Shown here in pieces: positions 12,860 through 24,420 of a stretch of DNA of 64,000 bases. Both the position numbers and the translations under genes were made by a program. The DNA comes from Pyrrhosoma nymphula (lineage: Eukaryota > Arthropoda > Insecta > Odonata > Coenagrionidae): NCBI GenBank assembly GCA_963573305.1, contig OY754339.1, positions 6,433,941 through 6,497,940 on the forward strand, read 5' to 3'. Position 1 is the first letter of the stretch. Every line of letters starts with the position of its first letter. Below the pieces are notes generated by a model. It worked only from the letters and a program-made list of their open reading frames with translations. It had not been told where the DNA came from and did not search any database.

Positions 12860-14379
12860 AACCATAGGTGAAGAAATGTCGAGCGTTTGGAGGCGTCCAT
12901 AATCTGAAAATATACATTCCGGGAAACGCCCTATATTTTTTTTTAGTATTGATAATTAAAGCGTAAACGCAAGCGTTGGCTATCATTTCATCAGAACCCA
13001 TTCCCTTGAATGGAAATGGACGTTTGGGGTAAGGGTCTATCTATTCGAAATCATCCAGGCATATTGCTCTACATTTTAGATTTTTCTGATTTTTTGTCCG
13101 TTAGTTTGTCAGTACGTCGGGTCTTCCAAATGAGGTATGAAAAACTTTTAGCCATATAGATTTTTGGGCGGCATTTTTAAAATGTATACTGGCCCTTGGA
13201 TGAAAAACAAGAATTATCTTTGTTATGTACGAAGTTAAGGTAATAATTCAGAAAATATTGTATTTAGCAAGAAGTACACCATATATTTTGTAGCGGTTCC
13301 TTTCAGCTAAATTTGAAGAAATTAATTGACGTTAACGAAAAACCTGCCCCCATAATTCGTTAAAAATCATATTTTAAGAAAAAGTTCAACGGAAGGAAGG
13401 AAGATATGCTAACATAAGACTTTTCCTTGCTAGCGCTCTTGTAGCAGTACCCTCTCAGAAGTATAAAAAAAGAAAAACGTCTTTTATTTAATACGATTCG
13501 TCAAACGCAGCACCTCCGACAAAAATATCAATATTCACGGTCAAATATCTAAAAAGGGAATGGGTGAAAAATTATGAAATTCTTTGAGAATGATTTCCTC
13601 ATGGAGCCTTGTGGTATAAATTTGATTAATTAAAATAAAGTGGTTATAGAGTGACAGTCTCCGTATTGGTATAAAAACACGCCGTTCTACCATGGTAATG
13701 GTTGAGCGATTGTACGGTAGAACGGTAACCTTATCACTGAAATTAGTGTCAAGGATAACGAATCATAAGTACTCCAAATTAATGGCATTTACGGAAATTC
13801 TATCGAAATGAAGTACATGGTTGAAACAAAGTCCCGCGAGGGATACCGATGTATAAATACATCATCCAGGTAAAATGGGGCATGAAACAGAAGAGGTATT
13901 AGGGTGTGCAGGAATTAAGTAAAAAATCAAACTGAAAGAATTGTGATAGTGATGTGATGATGATTCAATGAATGTTGCCTTCTGCCACGTAAATATGCCT
14001 TTTTCTTACCGTTTAGAGGACAAATAAGCGCGTCAAATCAGCTAGTAAATATATTGAGTGACATACCAGGAAATAAACACATGGCTGCCTGGATTATTGG
14101 AACATGGATAGGGAAGGGAGGCGGAATGGGAGGGAGAATAGGTGACTTATAAGGAAAAACAACTGTTGAATTGTGTAAGAGAAATAGCCCATTGACTGCT
14201 AAATTTTGGTCGAAACACATTGATAGGCTGAGGTATACTTAATAAGATTGGAATGTATGTACTTAGAGAAAATAGCTTAGTTCCATTCCGTCTGAACTGA
14301 TATTGAGGAAATTGCGACTTAGTTACGTAGATTTTAAAATCCACAGCTTCAGGATCTACTTTGTAGAAACTTTTTATAT
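12860..14379. other. Intergenic, nothing recognised
   Basis: AT-rich, with no plausible gene. A 10-bp inverted repeat (ccgttctacc / ggtagaacgg, near 13682-13727) is the only visible structure. Confidence 0.55.
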
Positions 14380-14941
14380 TCATTATAATAAAGTTTTGCA
14401 CTTTTCTACACTTTTTATTAGAGATTCTGTCTCTCCTTTTGCTAAACACGTTATAGAGTGCAATCACGTCAGTGACATTACCCCTGAAGTTTTACATTTC
14501 TTCCCAAAGGTTTAAAAATGGATGCATTAAAACAAATTGAAATTATCAGGCATTCTCCAAATCTATGCAATGAGCAGGTTTTTACACATACCTCCCCACT
14601 ACTTTCTGGAAAAATTTCGTTAAAAAACGTTGATCTTTCTCATACCCTTTGATTTCATTGTTTTTATCAAGCATTGTTTGTAAATTTTTATTGTTATCAT
14701 TTTCATGTTGAAACTTTTTTTACCCTCCTTTTCAATTTTGTTTCATTTCCTTTTTGAAATTTTTTTAATGTAAACAGTTCTTTAAAATCAAATTTAATGT
14801 TCTTTATCAAACAACGACAACAATATAATATATATGTAAACAAACTACTACACCTGACGATGCAATAAAATTGGTGAAACGCGTAGTGTGTTTAAAAAAT
14901 AAAAAATGTAGAAAAGTACAAAACTTTATTATAATGAATAC
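14380..14941. mobile_element. Foldback element with ~40-bp arms and one hammerhead-like motif
   Basis: The left arm (from 14380, containing cattataataaagttttgca and cttttctacactttttat) returns in reverse complement at 14900-14941. Just inside the right arm, at 14854-14886, lies CTGACGA, T, an imperfect GCAAT…ATTGGT stem, GAAA and the palindrome ACGCGT. The equivalent place in the left arm holds a decayed copy (CTGACG…TTGCA). The interior is T-rich and non-coding. The arrangement matches the palindromic elements at 19.5, 38.1 and 54.2 kb, and a Penelope-like origin is inferred. Confidence 0.55.
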
Positions 14942-15490
14942 GTATATTTTCTTGGGAGCGGAGGGAGATTTAGACCACCAATGTGTACGCATGTGTCATA
15001 TTTTTTTTTAATATGAAAAGAAATTAAGACACGAGTACCAGAAGATGAATTTGGATGATTGCGCTGGAGAAAAGGAATGCCAAGAACTAGCCAATAAAAT
15101 TCTGAATTAAGAAAATGGAATGGGAAGATGAGAGGTAAAATCTGGGAAAGGAAGAATTTCATGAGATGAAATAAAGTTGGCATTGGTTTATATGACAAGA
15201 ATTCGGAAACCATGAATGAACATAACATACAATCATAAATACACGAGGGAGAAGAAAAAGTAAATCCAGATATGGGATTGTGAATCTAGATGTTAGTAAT
15301 AGAAATGCACTCATAAACAGTCATGGAGCCGGTGTAGCAAGTTTGGCCATGCGGAACAGAACGGATCGATACCATAGAGAAATTTTAGAAATTGAAAACA
15401 ATGGACCCATATTATATGAGAATAAAATGCTTGGCACAGTTGGTTAGGAGTGGAAAATTCTGGAGTAGATTAGGAGAAGACAGATTAGGT

Positions 15491-15548
15491 GGAAGAGGTA
15501 ATGAGGGGCGAAAGGATGCTGAAGACAGTAGTAGAGGGGAGGTTGCTG
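15491..15548 (+). mobile_element. Non-LTR retrotransposon ORF2 scrap
   Basis: The plus strand reads EEVMRGERMLKTVVEGRLL. This parallels the MMSEEMLKAVVEG segment of the minus-strand remnant at 3541-3663. It is very short and is assigned only by that parallel. Confidence 0.35.
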
Positions 15549-16175
15549 TGGATGAGAGAGAGGGATCTTTCCTCTCTTGGAAGTTTTTACATTGTCATTG
15601 CTCTTAAAAGCGTCTTTAAGTCTTCCTGGATTCTGTTTCCCAGGTATTTATATTCTCAAGAGTATTCGGCTATCACTCCTCTCTCTCTGACGTTCCCCGA
15701 GCATCAGTCAGCGTTTCATTTCCATTCTTCCATGTCCCATTCACTCTGGTTTGGAGGAGAGCTCATTCTGTAGCATGCGTTCATGCTGCATACCTTTCTC
15801 ATTATCAAAATTCTTTTCCACTTGTTGTGTTATTGACACACGCATATCATTTATTCTTGCTACTTGCCACTATATGCATACATGCTGTTATGTTCCAATT
15901 CACTATCATTGTTCCTTTCATTTGCTCCCTCGGATGAATATTTAATTAAGGAATATCCTATTAATGAATATCTCTTTTCCTCTTTTAATTTCGCCAAATT
16001 TTCAACATTATCTTGTCATATTATTGGCACAGTCATTTTCGTAAAAGGATTTCTTCTGCAGCCTAATTTACCATTTCTGTAATCAAATGTAGTTTTCACT
16101 TTTTACTATCATCACAGTAAGTCAAGACCCATAACGAAAACTATTCTTTAAGCTCGTCTTGTCTGCAACCCACCA

Positions 16176-16205
16176 ATTTGTGATCATCATATGATGATCA
16201 CAAAT
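16176..16205. repeat. Perfect 30-bp palindrome
   Basis: The half-site atttgtgatcatcat is followed with no spacer by its exact reverse complement. Such a perfect, spacerless palindrome could extrude as a cruciform or be the fused ends of a small inverted-repeat element. No function can be assigned. Confidence 0.95.
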
Positions 16206-16602
16206 CGTCGAAAACCATCCAAATATGAGTACGAAACAGTGTGTGAGGCACTAGCCGGCATTCCCTCTTTTGCCATCTAATTAATCTCATACACGACCTA
16301 ATCATCACCTAAAATATTGTGGACACGGTCAACTACTAACCGTGACTACAAGCCGCCTTTACTTGTGAAAACAGCATCATGTCCCATACACCACGTGTTA
16401 CAAGCATGTTGCATTCAATTCTTCCCTCCTACATTTTAATCGCGAACTGATATAATGCAGTCCTCTCGCATGGGATTGTCTCTTTCATGTAGTTGATGTT
16501 GTCAGGCTTCAATTTTGGGAAAATTATCGTTTCAATTATTTTGTGAAATTATGTGGTGCAGAAGCCGCCATCCCGAGAATAAAGAATGCGAATTGGTTGT
16601 AG

Positions 16603-16674
16603 GCGTTTGAAATGTGGGTGTGGAGTGGAATGGAGGAAGTGCGGTGGACGGAAAGGAAGACAGACAGGTAGGGC
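16603..16674 (+). mobile_element. Non-LTR retrotransposon ORF2 scrap
   Basis: The plus strand reads AFEMWVWSGMEEVRWTERKT and then meets a stop. The pattern 'EAFEMWxWRRMxxxxWTxxxT' is characteristic of the stretch following the RT domain in insect LINEs. The minus-strand remnant at 23.3 kb carries the homologous segment. Confidence 0.55.
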
Positions 16675-18075
16675 GTATGTTGAGCTGAAGAAAATACCGT
16701 GATGTGAGATAGGGACCCTGCGCCAGTAAAATTGTCGAGGATTTTATCACTCTTCCATTTAAACCTGTCTATACCGGTAGATCTTCCAATTTATGATAAA
16801 AAAAAGATAAATACGTATTTTAAATCACTTTATTTGTTACCCCGTCTGAGGTTTCAACTATGTCGTGTTAGTTCGGGTAGAAACCTTGTTTTTTTCAAAT
16901 CTATGTATATTTTAAACCACGACAACCACTACTTGGTAGTTGAAGCCTGGATCGGTGTAGCCAGTAAAATAAAATACTGCTCAATTCTGCGAAGGCCTGC
17001 ACTTAAAGTGATTAGTTGTAATTCTTTGGAGGAAGATTGTAAGTAGCGCAGCAATACGACTCTGAAGTATGTTTATTTAGCTTCGCTTTCATGCTTGGGA
17101 AACTCTTATCAGTAGAAAAACAGGCGTAAGGAAGTATGGAAGTTAAGCTATCGGCGAAACGAATGCCGTTATGGTCTTCGTGTTTTAGTTTTAACCTTGA
17201 GCGGAGATTTTCATCTCACCACGCTAGACTATCTGACTTCGGTGAATCAAAAGAGGCCGCGCTTTTTATGGCCTCCTGAAAATTTAGAAAAATTAATTAA
17301 ATTTAAATTAATTAATTAGTTCAAGTAAAATTTTAACTACCGGCAATGTTTTTAATGTGCTTTTGCCATTGAGAGAATTTTATTCTCTCTAGTGGAAATC
17401 AATACCACGTTTGCTCGCGCGCTGGTTTAATTAGAAAACTTTGGAGTTTGCTAATTAAACCGGTTCTATAAGAAAAATCCAAAGCTCCTAAGTTTTTCAT
17501 ATAGGAAACCCTAACAGATAGCAATGTGAGATCAAGTGTAGCCGGTTATGTCATATTTCTGGTCAGCTCTGAAGACGTAGTTTTTTTATTCCTGCTGGCA
17601 CTTCTGGTGGTTCACGTGTCCCTTATTTTCCGCTGAGCGTTATGACAGTTTGTCATGACGTTCCTTAGGGTCAAACCTTAAAAATATACCACGCCTGAAG
17701 TAGACTCAAATCTTATATAAGCTGGTAATTGGGCAAGTGAATGTATCACTAGCTTCATCTGGCCGTGTGAATGAAATCTTCATTCCTTGGAAAATCAATT
17801 TAAATCACGTTTTTGTCATGCATGTCTAATTGCTTCGGAAATATCGAACTGTACCTACTTCCAAAAATTAATGAAAACATATCCTTACGGTTTTTGCTTA
17901 ATTACTGTGTCTTAATAGCGTATCTAGGATCGCTTATGTCAGCTGTGATATTAAATGATTAACAAACGAAATTAAGAATCTATAATCTCTTATAATAATG
18001 TGTTATACTTATGGGAAAGATATATTTTTCTTTACTTTTGTTTCACTGTTTTGATAAGTTAATCAATGTCATTAT

Positions 18076-18311
18076 CAGCGGCGCAACAACCCCCCGAATC
18101 GTGGGGGTGGGGGGCAAACTCCTTGAAAAATCTGTATAAGCTAGTTAAGCGGGGGGGGGGGGGGGGGGGGAAGAGATTTTTTAAATCGGGTAGTGTCCAT
18201 TAAAAAGTGAGCCACAACCTCTGATTTCTGGGGGGGGGGGGGGCTAGCCCCCCCGCAATCGTGCTGGGGGCGGGGGGGGGGGGGCAATGCCCCCCCATTT
18301 TTGCTCCCCTG
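18076..18311. mobile_element. hAT-like MITE, 236 bp, with 8-bp target duplication
   Basis: The left end is cagcggcgcaacaaccccc; the right end in reverse complement is caggggagcaaaaatgggg. Both start CAGNGGNGCAANAA. The element is flanked by gtcattat (18068-18075 and 18312-18319). The interior contains long G runs (around 18151-18170, 18230-18243 and 18270-18283) with intervening C runs, which makes the sequence prone to folding and to assembly error. It has no coding capacity. Confidence 0.82.
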
Positions 18312-18319
18312 GTCATTAT

Positions 18320-19498
18320 AACTACTGATTTTTCTTCTCTTTTAGTTTAATAAAATGTTAAATTAAATGTAATTATTATATTTCAATGTGTCGATGACAT
18401 TTGTAAAATGCCACTTTATATGAATTTTTGGAACCTTCTGACAAGCCATGTGGCTTAGAAGGACCAAGATTGTATGTATGAAATAAAGGCAAATTATTAA
18501 TAAAAGTCAACCTCGTGTTCTTTTAACTCAGCTCAGTGTTATCGTTTAGAATACCTACAATTTCATTGGGAAGAACTTTATAAATATAGTTGCTCTTCAA
18601 ACTTGCCTTTCGAAATGTTTGATTGAATAACTTTACAAATTTATTTCGACATAGAATGCTTAATTTAAATTCAACACATAGCTTCATTACAAAATTTTTG
18701 ATTCTACCTGTGATCGTGTAATATATTTGTGGCCAGAATTGAGGAGTCTTCGGAAATAATGGTCTAGCTTTGCTAATGGATAATTTGCAGTAACATTCAA
18801 TGCGGGACCAACTTCATATGAAAAATCTAGATGTTACTGAATGAATGAGACTTGTTCTCAAAAGCAATGCTTGATAGTTTAAGTTAATAAAAGTAATTGT
18901 TGATTTTGTATAAATTGGAATATTCATTTTAACTAACCATATAATTATACTTTTTTATTTTCTGGTGTAAAATTCTATCTATAAATGTCTCCTTCATACG
19001 ACTGAGACTTCAAAGAGATGGCAAAATTTAGTATGCAGGTATAGCAACAAGAAATACTTTACATATACTTTTATAGTTTATTTCAGCGAATTTTATGATA
19101 TATCGGGTGGAAACTGAGGTGTTAATTGCTATACCCTAAACTATAGTTCCGGTTCTACATTACGAAGGGTTGGAACTTAGATAAGCCTCTTCGAAATCTT
19201 AGTTATCTATTCCAAATATTTCCTTATGATTTAGATATTTGACCTAACTACCCTAGGATTGGAAATATTATTTTACTAATTACGTTTACGCAAAACGTCA
19301 CCGTTTCATATAATCCGGAATAAAGCCCGAAGAGTGAGTGAGTTGAAGAGAGTGAGGCCGAAAAGTGATAGTTGAGACTGATATCCTCTGTACCCCAGTA
19401 ATCTGCGATTTTCCAACGCTACAATTATGGATGCTTATCTGCTTAATTCAATTATGGAATTTATTCTTGACCTCCATATACGGTGCAAATGTCAAGAG
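18320..19498. other. Intergenic, nothing recognised
   Basis: Strongly AT-rich sequence with no plausible reading frame, repeat boundary or RNA gene. Confidence 0.55.
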
Positions 19499-20199
19499 TT
19501 TAGGTCAAATACATTTTATTTTGTTAAACTTTTTCCGACATTTCGGATTTTTATTAATCCATATTCAGGGTTATAAACATTGATGCATGATGTTAAATGT
19601 TTGACAGTTCTGTTTTGGATACATAATTGTAAATTTACAGTCATTAAATATAAAAATACATAGACATTCAAGATTGTTACCTTTAAAGTTTGGTGCTGTT
19701 TTTGTTTATTTACAATTTTAATTTGGTTGCTTGGATCCAAAATTTCTTTGTTGAAAAGTCTTGTGTCATTTTTAATTAATTTTTTGTCTAAAATTTTAGA
19801 CTCGGAACTAAATTTATCAAAAAGATTAATCAAAGAAATGTACCACATATACAGAAATAAAAAAAGTTGCAATAAAAGAATAGACATTACTTATCTAAGC
19901 AAAATTTATCATAATTTAATAAATGACACAATAACTTTTCAACAAAGAAATGGATCCAAGCAACCAAATTAAAATTGTAAATAAACAAAAACAGCACCAA
20001 ACTTTAAAGGTAACAATCTTGAATGTCTATGTCTGTGTATTTTTATATTTAATGACTGTAAATTTACCATTATGTAATAAAAACAGAACTGTCAAACATT
20101 TAACATCATGCATCAATGTTTATAACCCTGAATATGGATTAATAAAAATCCGAAATGTCGGCAAAAGTTTAACAAAAAAAAAAAATTATTTGACCTAAA
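19499..20199. mobile_element. Large foldback (inverted-repeat) element, about 700 bp
   Basis: Sequence from 19499 to about 19790 returns in reverse complement from about 19905 to 20199. Arms are nearly identical; the right arm has an extra gtctgtgt-type 8-base slip and a longer A run near its outer end. The short unique centre lies around 19790-19905. Each arm holds a hammerhead-like motif (20128-20160 sense; 19536-19568 antisense): CTGAATA, T, GGATT…AATCC stem, GAAATGTCG. The arms allow open frames of about 80-120 aa without a recognised domain. I infer an inverted pair of Penelope-like terminal repeats. Confidence 0.7.
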
Positions 20200-20289
20200 A
20201 TCATGACGTGCACCATATTTGGATATTGCTAAAAGGGTACCTCCTATTAGTCTGCCCACTCAATTAAAAGAGGTGGCCAGTTTGAATGT

Positions 20290-20350
20290 CGGGGCCGGGT
20301 TTCATCTTGAAGATTGTTGGTTCGAATCCTGTCTAAGGCATGGATCATAC
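20290..20350 (+). repeat. tRNA-like SINE fragment
   Basis: A perfect B-box-like ggttcgaatcc (20319-20329) follows tRNA-like sequence beginning near gccgggtttcatc. There is no closed acceptor stem, so it is read as a SINE remnant. Confidence 0.45.
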
Positions 20351-20754
20351 ACTAGATATTGCATTACAACTTACAAATTTTGAGTCCCTGAACTGCAAGA
20401 TTCCTACATCCAAGCCCTTGATAATGTGGTAGTCATTTTAAAGTGTGAAAATGGCGTCATATACATAAATAATTGGTGTGGCACAAATAAATTCAAAGGT
20501 TTGAAAATTGAAATTTGTTAAGTGATAAAGAATTACTCGGTAATAGAAAAAGTGTTATCATTGTGTGTGTGTTACAGACGCTTGGAGTAGCCTTCTCGGA
20601 ATACCAGTATTGAACGTCATTTACATTCAATGCTGAAAAAGTGAAATTGTAGTAGTACGAATAGGATGAAAGTAGGTATAGTAGCACGAATGCTTCTTCT
20701 TTCATCCATGTTACTCAATTACTAAGGGCTCATATAAATGCGATATTCCACGGA

Positions 20755-20835
20755 GAAAAAATCGTTCGCCTTTACCGGGATTCGAACTCGGATCCCTCGA
20801 TTTCGCGCCGAGTGCTTTTGGCACATAAAATAAGA
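20755..20835 (-). repeat. tRNA-derived SINE, antisense, same family as 58283-58405
   Basis: On the minus strand the sequence runs aaagcactcggcgcgaaatc, then a B box within gagttcgaatcc (antisense ggattcgaactc, 20778-20789), then aaaggcgaacgattttttct and ccgtggaatatcg. The copy in intron 2 at 58283-58405 has the same order, with aaagcactcggcgc, aaaggcggatgattttt and ctgtggaatttcg. Two independent insertions with matching post-tRNA tails define a SINE family. Confidence 0.75.
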
Positions 20836-22080
20836 TTTGCTCTTTTTCCATCATTTAATCACCCCCTACTGCTGTAATGGTTGGTAGTAGTGACATTTAT
20901 TGCCAGGGCTGGCGGATACGGAGCTAATTTTTGTCACTTGAGATGAGCATGAGTTCGCTTGCGCCAAGTGATGGACTAAAAAGGGAACAATTCTAACAAT
21001 TCTCACAACAACAAGGGAGAATGGATTACAGAAACTGAAAGCAAAATGAATTTGAGAATATCATGACATCGTACGCAGCGTAAATTGAACAACCCTAAAG
21101 CACCCTTGGTTGAGCTTGAATACCTCGGGAAAAATTCTGCCTCTCAAAAACGGAACGAAAGCTAATAAGAAGGAAATTTAAGACCCTGTTTCATATTATC
21201 TTGATCATGTTTTTGCTAGAAAACAGGCTTCACTTTTGCACGCCATGGTGCCATCTACTACTATCTTCTTTAATCAATACACATAAAAAATCCAATCCTC
21301 TTGAGCGCTATTGATGGGAGGACGTCTTAACTCCGGTTTTTGGGGGCGAGGAAATATAAAAATAGAGGTTTTTAAATCGAGGCTAAATGTGAAATCTCGT
21401 ATCAAAGCTGAAACGCAACCTCTATTAGTGCTTTGTCATTTCTCTGTGTATACATCGATGATTATTCATTCGGCATTTCATTTCTTTCTTTTGCTGAGAG
21501 GGTAATTCACAGCAAGCTATTCGCTTTAATTATAAGGTCCCAAGTATAATCCGTTTATGTTGCTGTATCTATAGATACCTACTGCAAACCTATGGAATAT
21601 AAACATAGTAAAATAACGAGTTGACGGAAATATTTTGAGCGTTGAATTATGTAATGGAGAGAAAGTCGCTATATTTAGTAATTGCTATGTAAATTGAGAA
21701 AAGAAAAACTGGTTCCGTCTACGGTTCTTAGGGTTCGAATGGAATGTAATTCGATCGCGAATTCCTTTTAGAACATGGACATTTTAGTTGAAGAGCTGTC
21801 TTCATTTTTCCTGAAAAAAATACGCCATAATTTTTCAAGTTTTTGGATGAGTTGATATTTCATCTTTCTTTTGGTTATTACTCAATGTAAACGATTGCAG
21901 TTTTGTTTGATACAACGATTTAAGTAATGTTTTTATTTCCTTATGCAATTTTATATAATTTTCAATTATTCCATGTATAGATATGTCTATAATTTTCGAG
22001 AACGATTGCGGCGGCGTAATACTAAATATTTCTGTTACTTTATCTTTTTACGTTAAAGTATCTATTTGATGCTGAGTTAT

Positions 22081-22141
22081 ATTCACATGTACATCTTCAC
22101 GGGTTTTACTTTGGAAAACCCGTGAAGATGTACATGTGAAT
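22081..22141. repeat. Perfect 27-bp inverted repeat with 7-nt loop
   Basis: The arm attcacatgtacatcttcac plus gggtttt (22081-22107) is separated by actttgg from its exact complement (22115-22141). Pairing stops at the arm ends, so the hairpin lacks the mismatched lower stem of a typical microRNA precursor. It could be a residual inverted-repeat transposon or a short snap-back duplication. Confidence 0.95.
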
Positions 22142-22804
22142 GGAAGCCTTCCTTGTTTCAGAGTTCCACTGTTATATTTATTCAGTTTCATTCAATGTGA
22201 ATTGGTGAAAGGGACTGTGAAGCAATATTTAATTTTGATCTCAAATCTCGATATGCGTCGCTCATTCAAATCTCCTTCGTAAGCAACAGCCCCATATTGC
22301 ATACATTTTTCCCCGCAAGTCCGAAGTACTATTCACTTAACTTTTGCCGTCATTTTTATTCTAACAATGACAGAGTAAATTAATTAATTTCGATCGACTG
22401 ACTTTTCTCGTGATTGTACTACATTAACAGGACCTCAAGTGATTAAGGAGTACTCGTTAATATTCTGATTTCGATAAAGTAAGATGGAACTATGCTCTTC
22501 GGTCGAGTGATATGGCATCCTATGTTGTTTTTTATAATTACATCTTCCAGCATACTGTATGTTATCGGATGGAAATTCAGAATAGTTTTTTTAATAGTGG
22601 ACTTCTTGAAAGTGAATTGAAGTCCTTCGTGACATGCATGGCTTATCTGAATGTTTTAGCATTACTAGTATGAATGAATTGCATTAGCTCAGAAGAAATC
22701 TGGTAAAGACTTTTCTCTGTCTTTATTCAGAACAATGTCCTATGTACGTACTGTTTACAAGCGGTTGAGCTATTTTATCAAATTAAATAGGTAAAAAATG
22801 ATTG

Positions 22805-22890
22805 CGTGGACCTGGAATCGGATCACAGGCTTCAAATTCTACTTCCCGCGCTAATTACACGAGTCTACCCAGTAATCCTGAGTCTTCCAA
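22805..22890 (-). repeat. Possible degenerate tRNA-like SINE, antisense
   Basis: The minus strand reads tgggtagactcgtgtaatta, then about 20 bases later tgatccgattcc, resembling an A-box and a B-box region. Both are degenerate, so this is weakly supported. Confidence 0.3.
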
Positions 22891-23214
22891 CCTAAGACAC
22901 TGCTTAACCTCTTGTGTTTAAATTTATACCAAACATTCAAAATATATATTTTGTTAGAAGATTTTACTATCTGGTGCGATTAACGGCAAAGAAAGCATCG
23001 AAATTTACCAAAGGAATTAGGTTAACTAGGCCAATAGAGGAACCACTGAACTCAGAAACCCATTATTAATATTATTGGAGGTGATCTACAGTTGAAGGCA
23101 GGATTGTACAGAGATGAGATGAATTGTGATAATCTTTCAAATAACCGAAGGACCATAATTTCTTACATGATTTCTTTTTTTAATTCTGCGAACGTCCAAC
23201 TCCCTTTCTTTATC

Positions 23215-23470
23215 CCGTGTAGAAAGCCTCTTCTCTTCCTTTTCTCCGACCTACCCACTTCCCAACATTCTCCTTCTATTGCAGTCTTCAGCATTCCCTA
23301 ATCCCTTATTACTTAATCCATCCACTTCCACCATCAGCATCCTCTCCCCATTCACCATGCCGAGCGCTTCTTATTTGGCTTCCTTTTCCGTCCATTGCAC
23401 GTTCTCCATTATTCTCCACTGACACATCGTGGACGCCTCAAATTTTTTCACCTCAGTGCCCAGGTTGCCG
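23215..23470 (-). mobile_element. Non-LTR retrotransposon ORF2 remnant
   Basis: The minus strand reads GNLGTEVKKFEASTMCQWRI, then MENVQWTEKEAK, an in-frame TAA, and EALGMVNGERML. This follows the insect LINE pattern 'RLEAFEMWxWRRMxxxxWTxxxTNEEVLxxVGExRxL' with a stop replacing one codon. Further down the same strand, fragments such as VGRRKGRE and FLHGIKKG suggest the rest of the C-terminus in shifted frames. It is non-functional; the clade is unresolved. Confidence 0.6.
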
Positions 23471-23799
23471 CAGCGTACAACGCTACGCGTCATATTATAA
23501 TCATCATCAGCCTTTTCACCAAATTCTTCCGAAGGCGATAGTGAAAGTCTTTTTAGTTGACACAATGCTCCTCCTAATGTCCTACTACTATGTCTATTTT
23601 CCTCCAAGGTGACTTAAAGTTTTTCAACCTACTCTACTTTGAGCCATCCTCATTTATATCTACTAGAGCCATATACCCGTTATTTTCTTATGACCAATCT
23701 TAAACCTAAGTTTCACGCACTGATTTTCTAATGTGTCCACCAATATTTCAGCGAGTTCCTTTTCCCCCCAAAATTTTCCCAAATTTCCTTTAGAATCTG

Positions 23800-24420
23800 G
23801 GATCTTGGGTAGCGTAGTGGTCTGCACCCGGGAATCTGGACGTCCGTGGTTCGGTTCCAGGTTCAAAAAACCTTTTACCTTTGACAATTGTCAACGCATT
23901 CAGTGCCGGTCATCATGGAAGCTGAGAGCATTAACATTAAACAGCTTTTAACTCGTCGTGATAGTTCATAGGAAATATCCTCGAGGACATTGGCTTTCTC
24001 TAAGCATGACTTTGCCTTGTGAGTGTGAAGTTGCTAAGGCACAGTACAGCTATTTCCTATTGATCCTACAATACTTAAATTTCGAATCCTGGGTAGCGTT
24101 AAGGTCCGCGCATTGGCCCCGGAATTTAAGGGTTCCGGGTTCCAATGTTCGTATCTTTGGGTACTTGATCGACAGCTTAGGTCATCGTCGCCACTGAGGA
24201 TTGATGGGTAAGTTGGTAAAGGAAGACGACTGACGTATTTGTACACTTTATGAGGTCCCCACATGACACCCAACTGGAGATCGAGAAGGGATAGGGTTGG
24301 TGTGGTGGCTCGAGTTTTGGCTTCCCATCCCGAGGTTCGGGGTTCAAATTCAGATAGTAGCAGAGATTTTACTGTGAAGTACACTGATCCCTTCTTATAT
24401 TAACTTGTGAAGAGCACTTC
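23800..24420 (+). repeat. Cluster of tRNA-like SINE units
   Basis: Three tRNA-like segments occur in tandem. At 23800-23880 gggtagcgtagtggtctgca is followed by tggttcggttccag. At 24092-24160 gggtagcgttaaggtccgcg is followed by gggttccaatgtt. At 24298-24360 gtggtggctcgagttttggc is followed by ggttcggggttcaaattc. The tail after the second unit (24165-24240, ttgatgggtaagttggtaaa) is shared with 6105-6230. Together they look like dimeric or nested SINE insertions with pol III A and B boxes. None closes into a functional tRNA. Confidence 0.6.

Larger units (their letters stand above)
14942..18067. other. Intergenic with two LINE scraps and a perfect palindrome
   Basis: Apart from retrotransposon scraps at 15491-15548 and 16603-16674 and the palindrome at 16176-16205, I see only small hairpins: gagaa…ttctc near 17375-17391, ggtttaattag / ctaattaaacc at 17424-17460, and the AT palindrome near 17287-17318. 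No gene was found. Confidence 0.55.
20836..23189. other. Intergenic with one perfect hairpin
   Basis: No gene was found. The hairpin at 22081-22141 and a weak tRNA-like stretch at 22805-22890 are listed separately. Confidence 0.55.

Noticed and set aside
22081..22141. microRNA gene
   Set aside because: The stem is perfectly paired throughout, only 27 bp, and lacks a lower stem; no support without small-RNA data.
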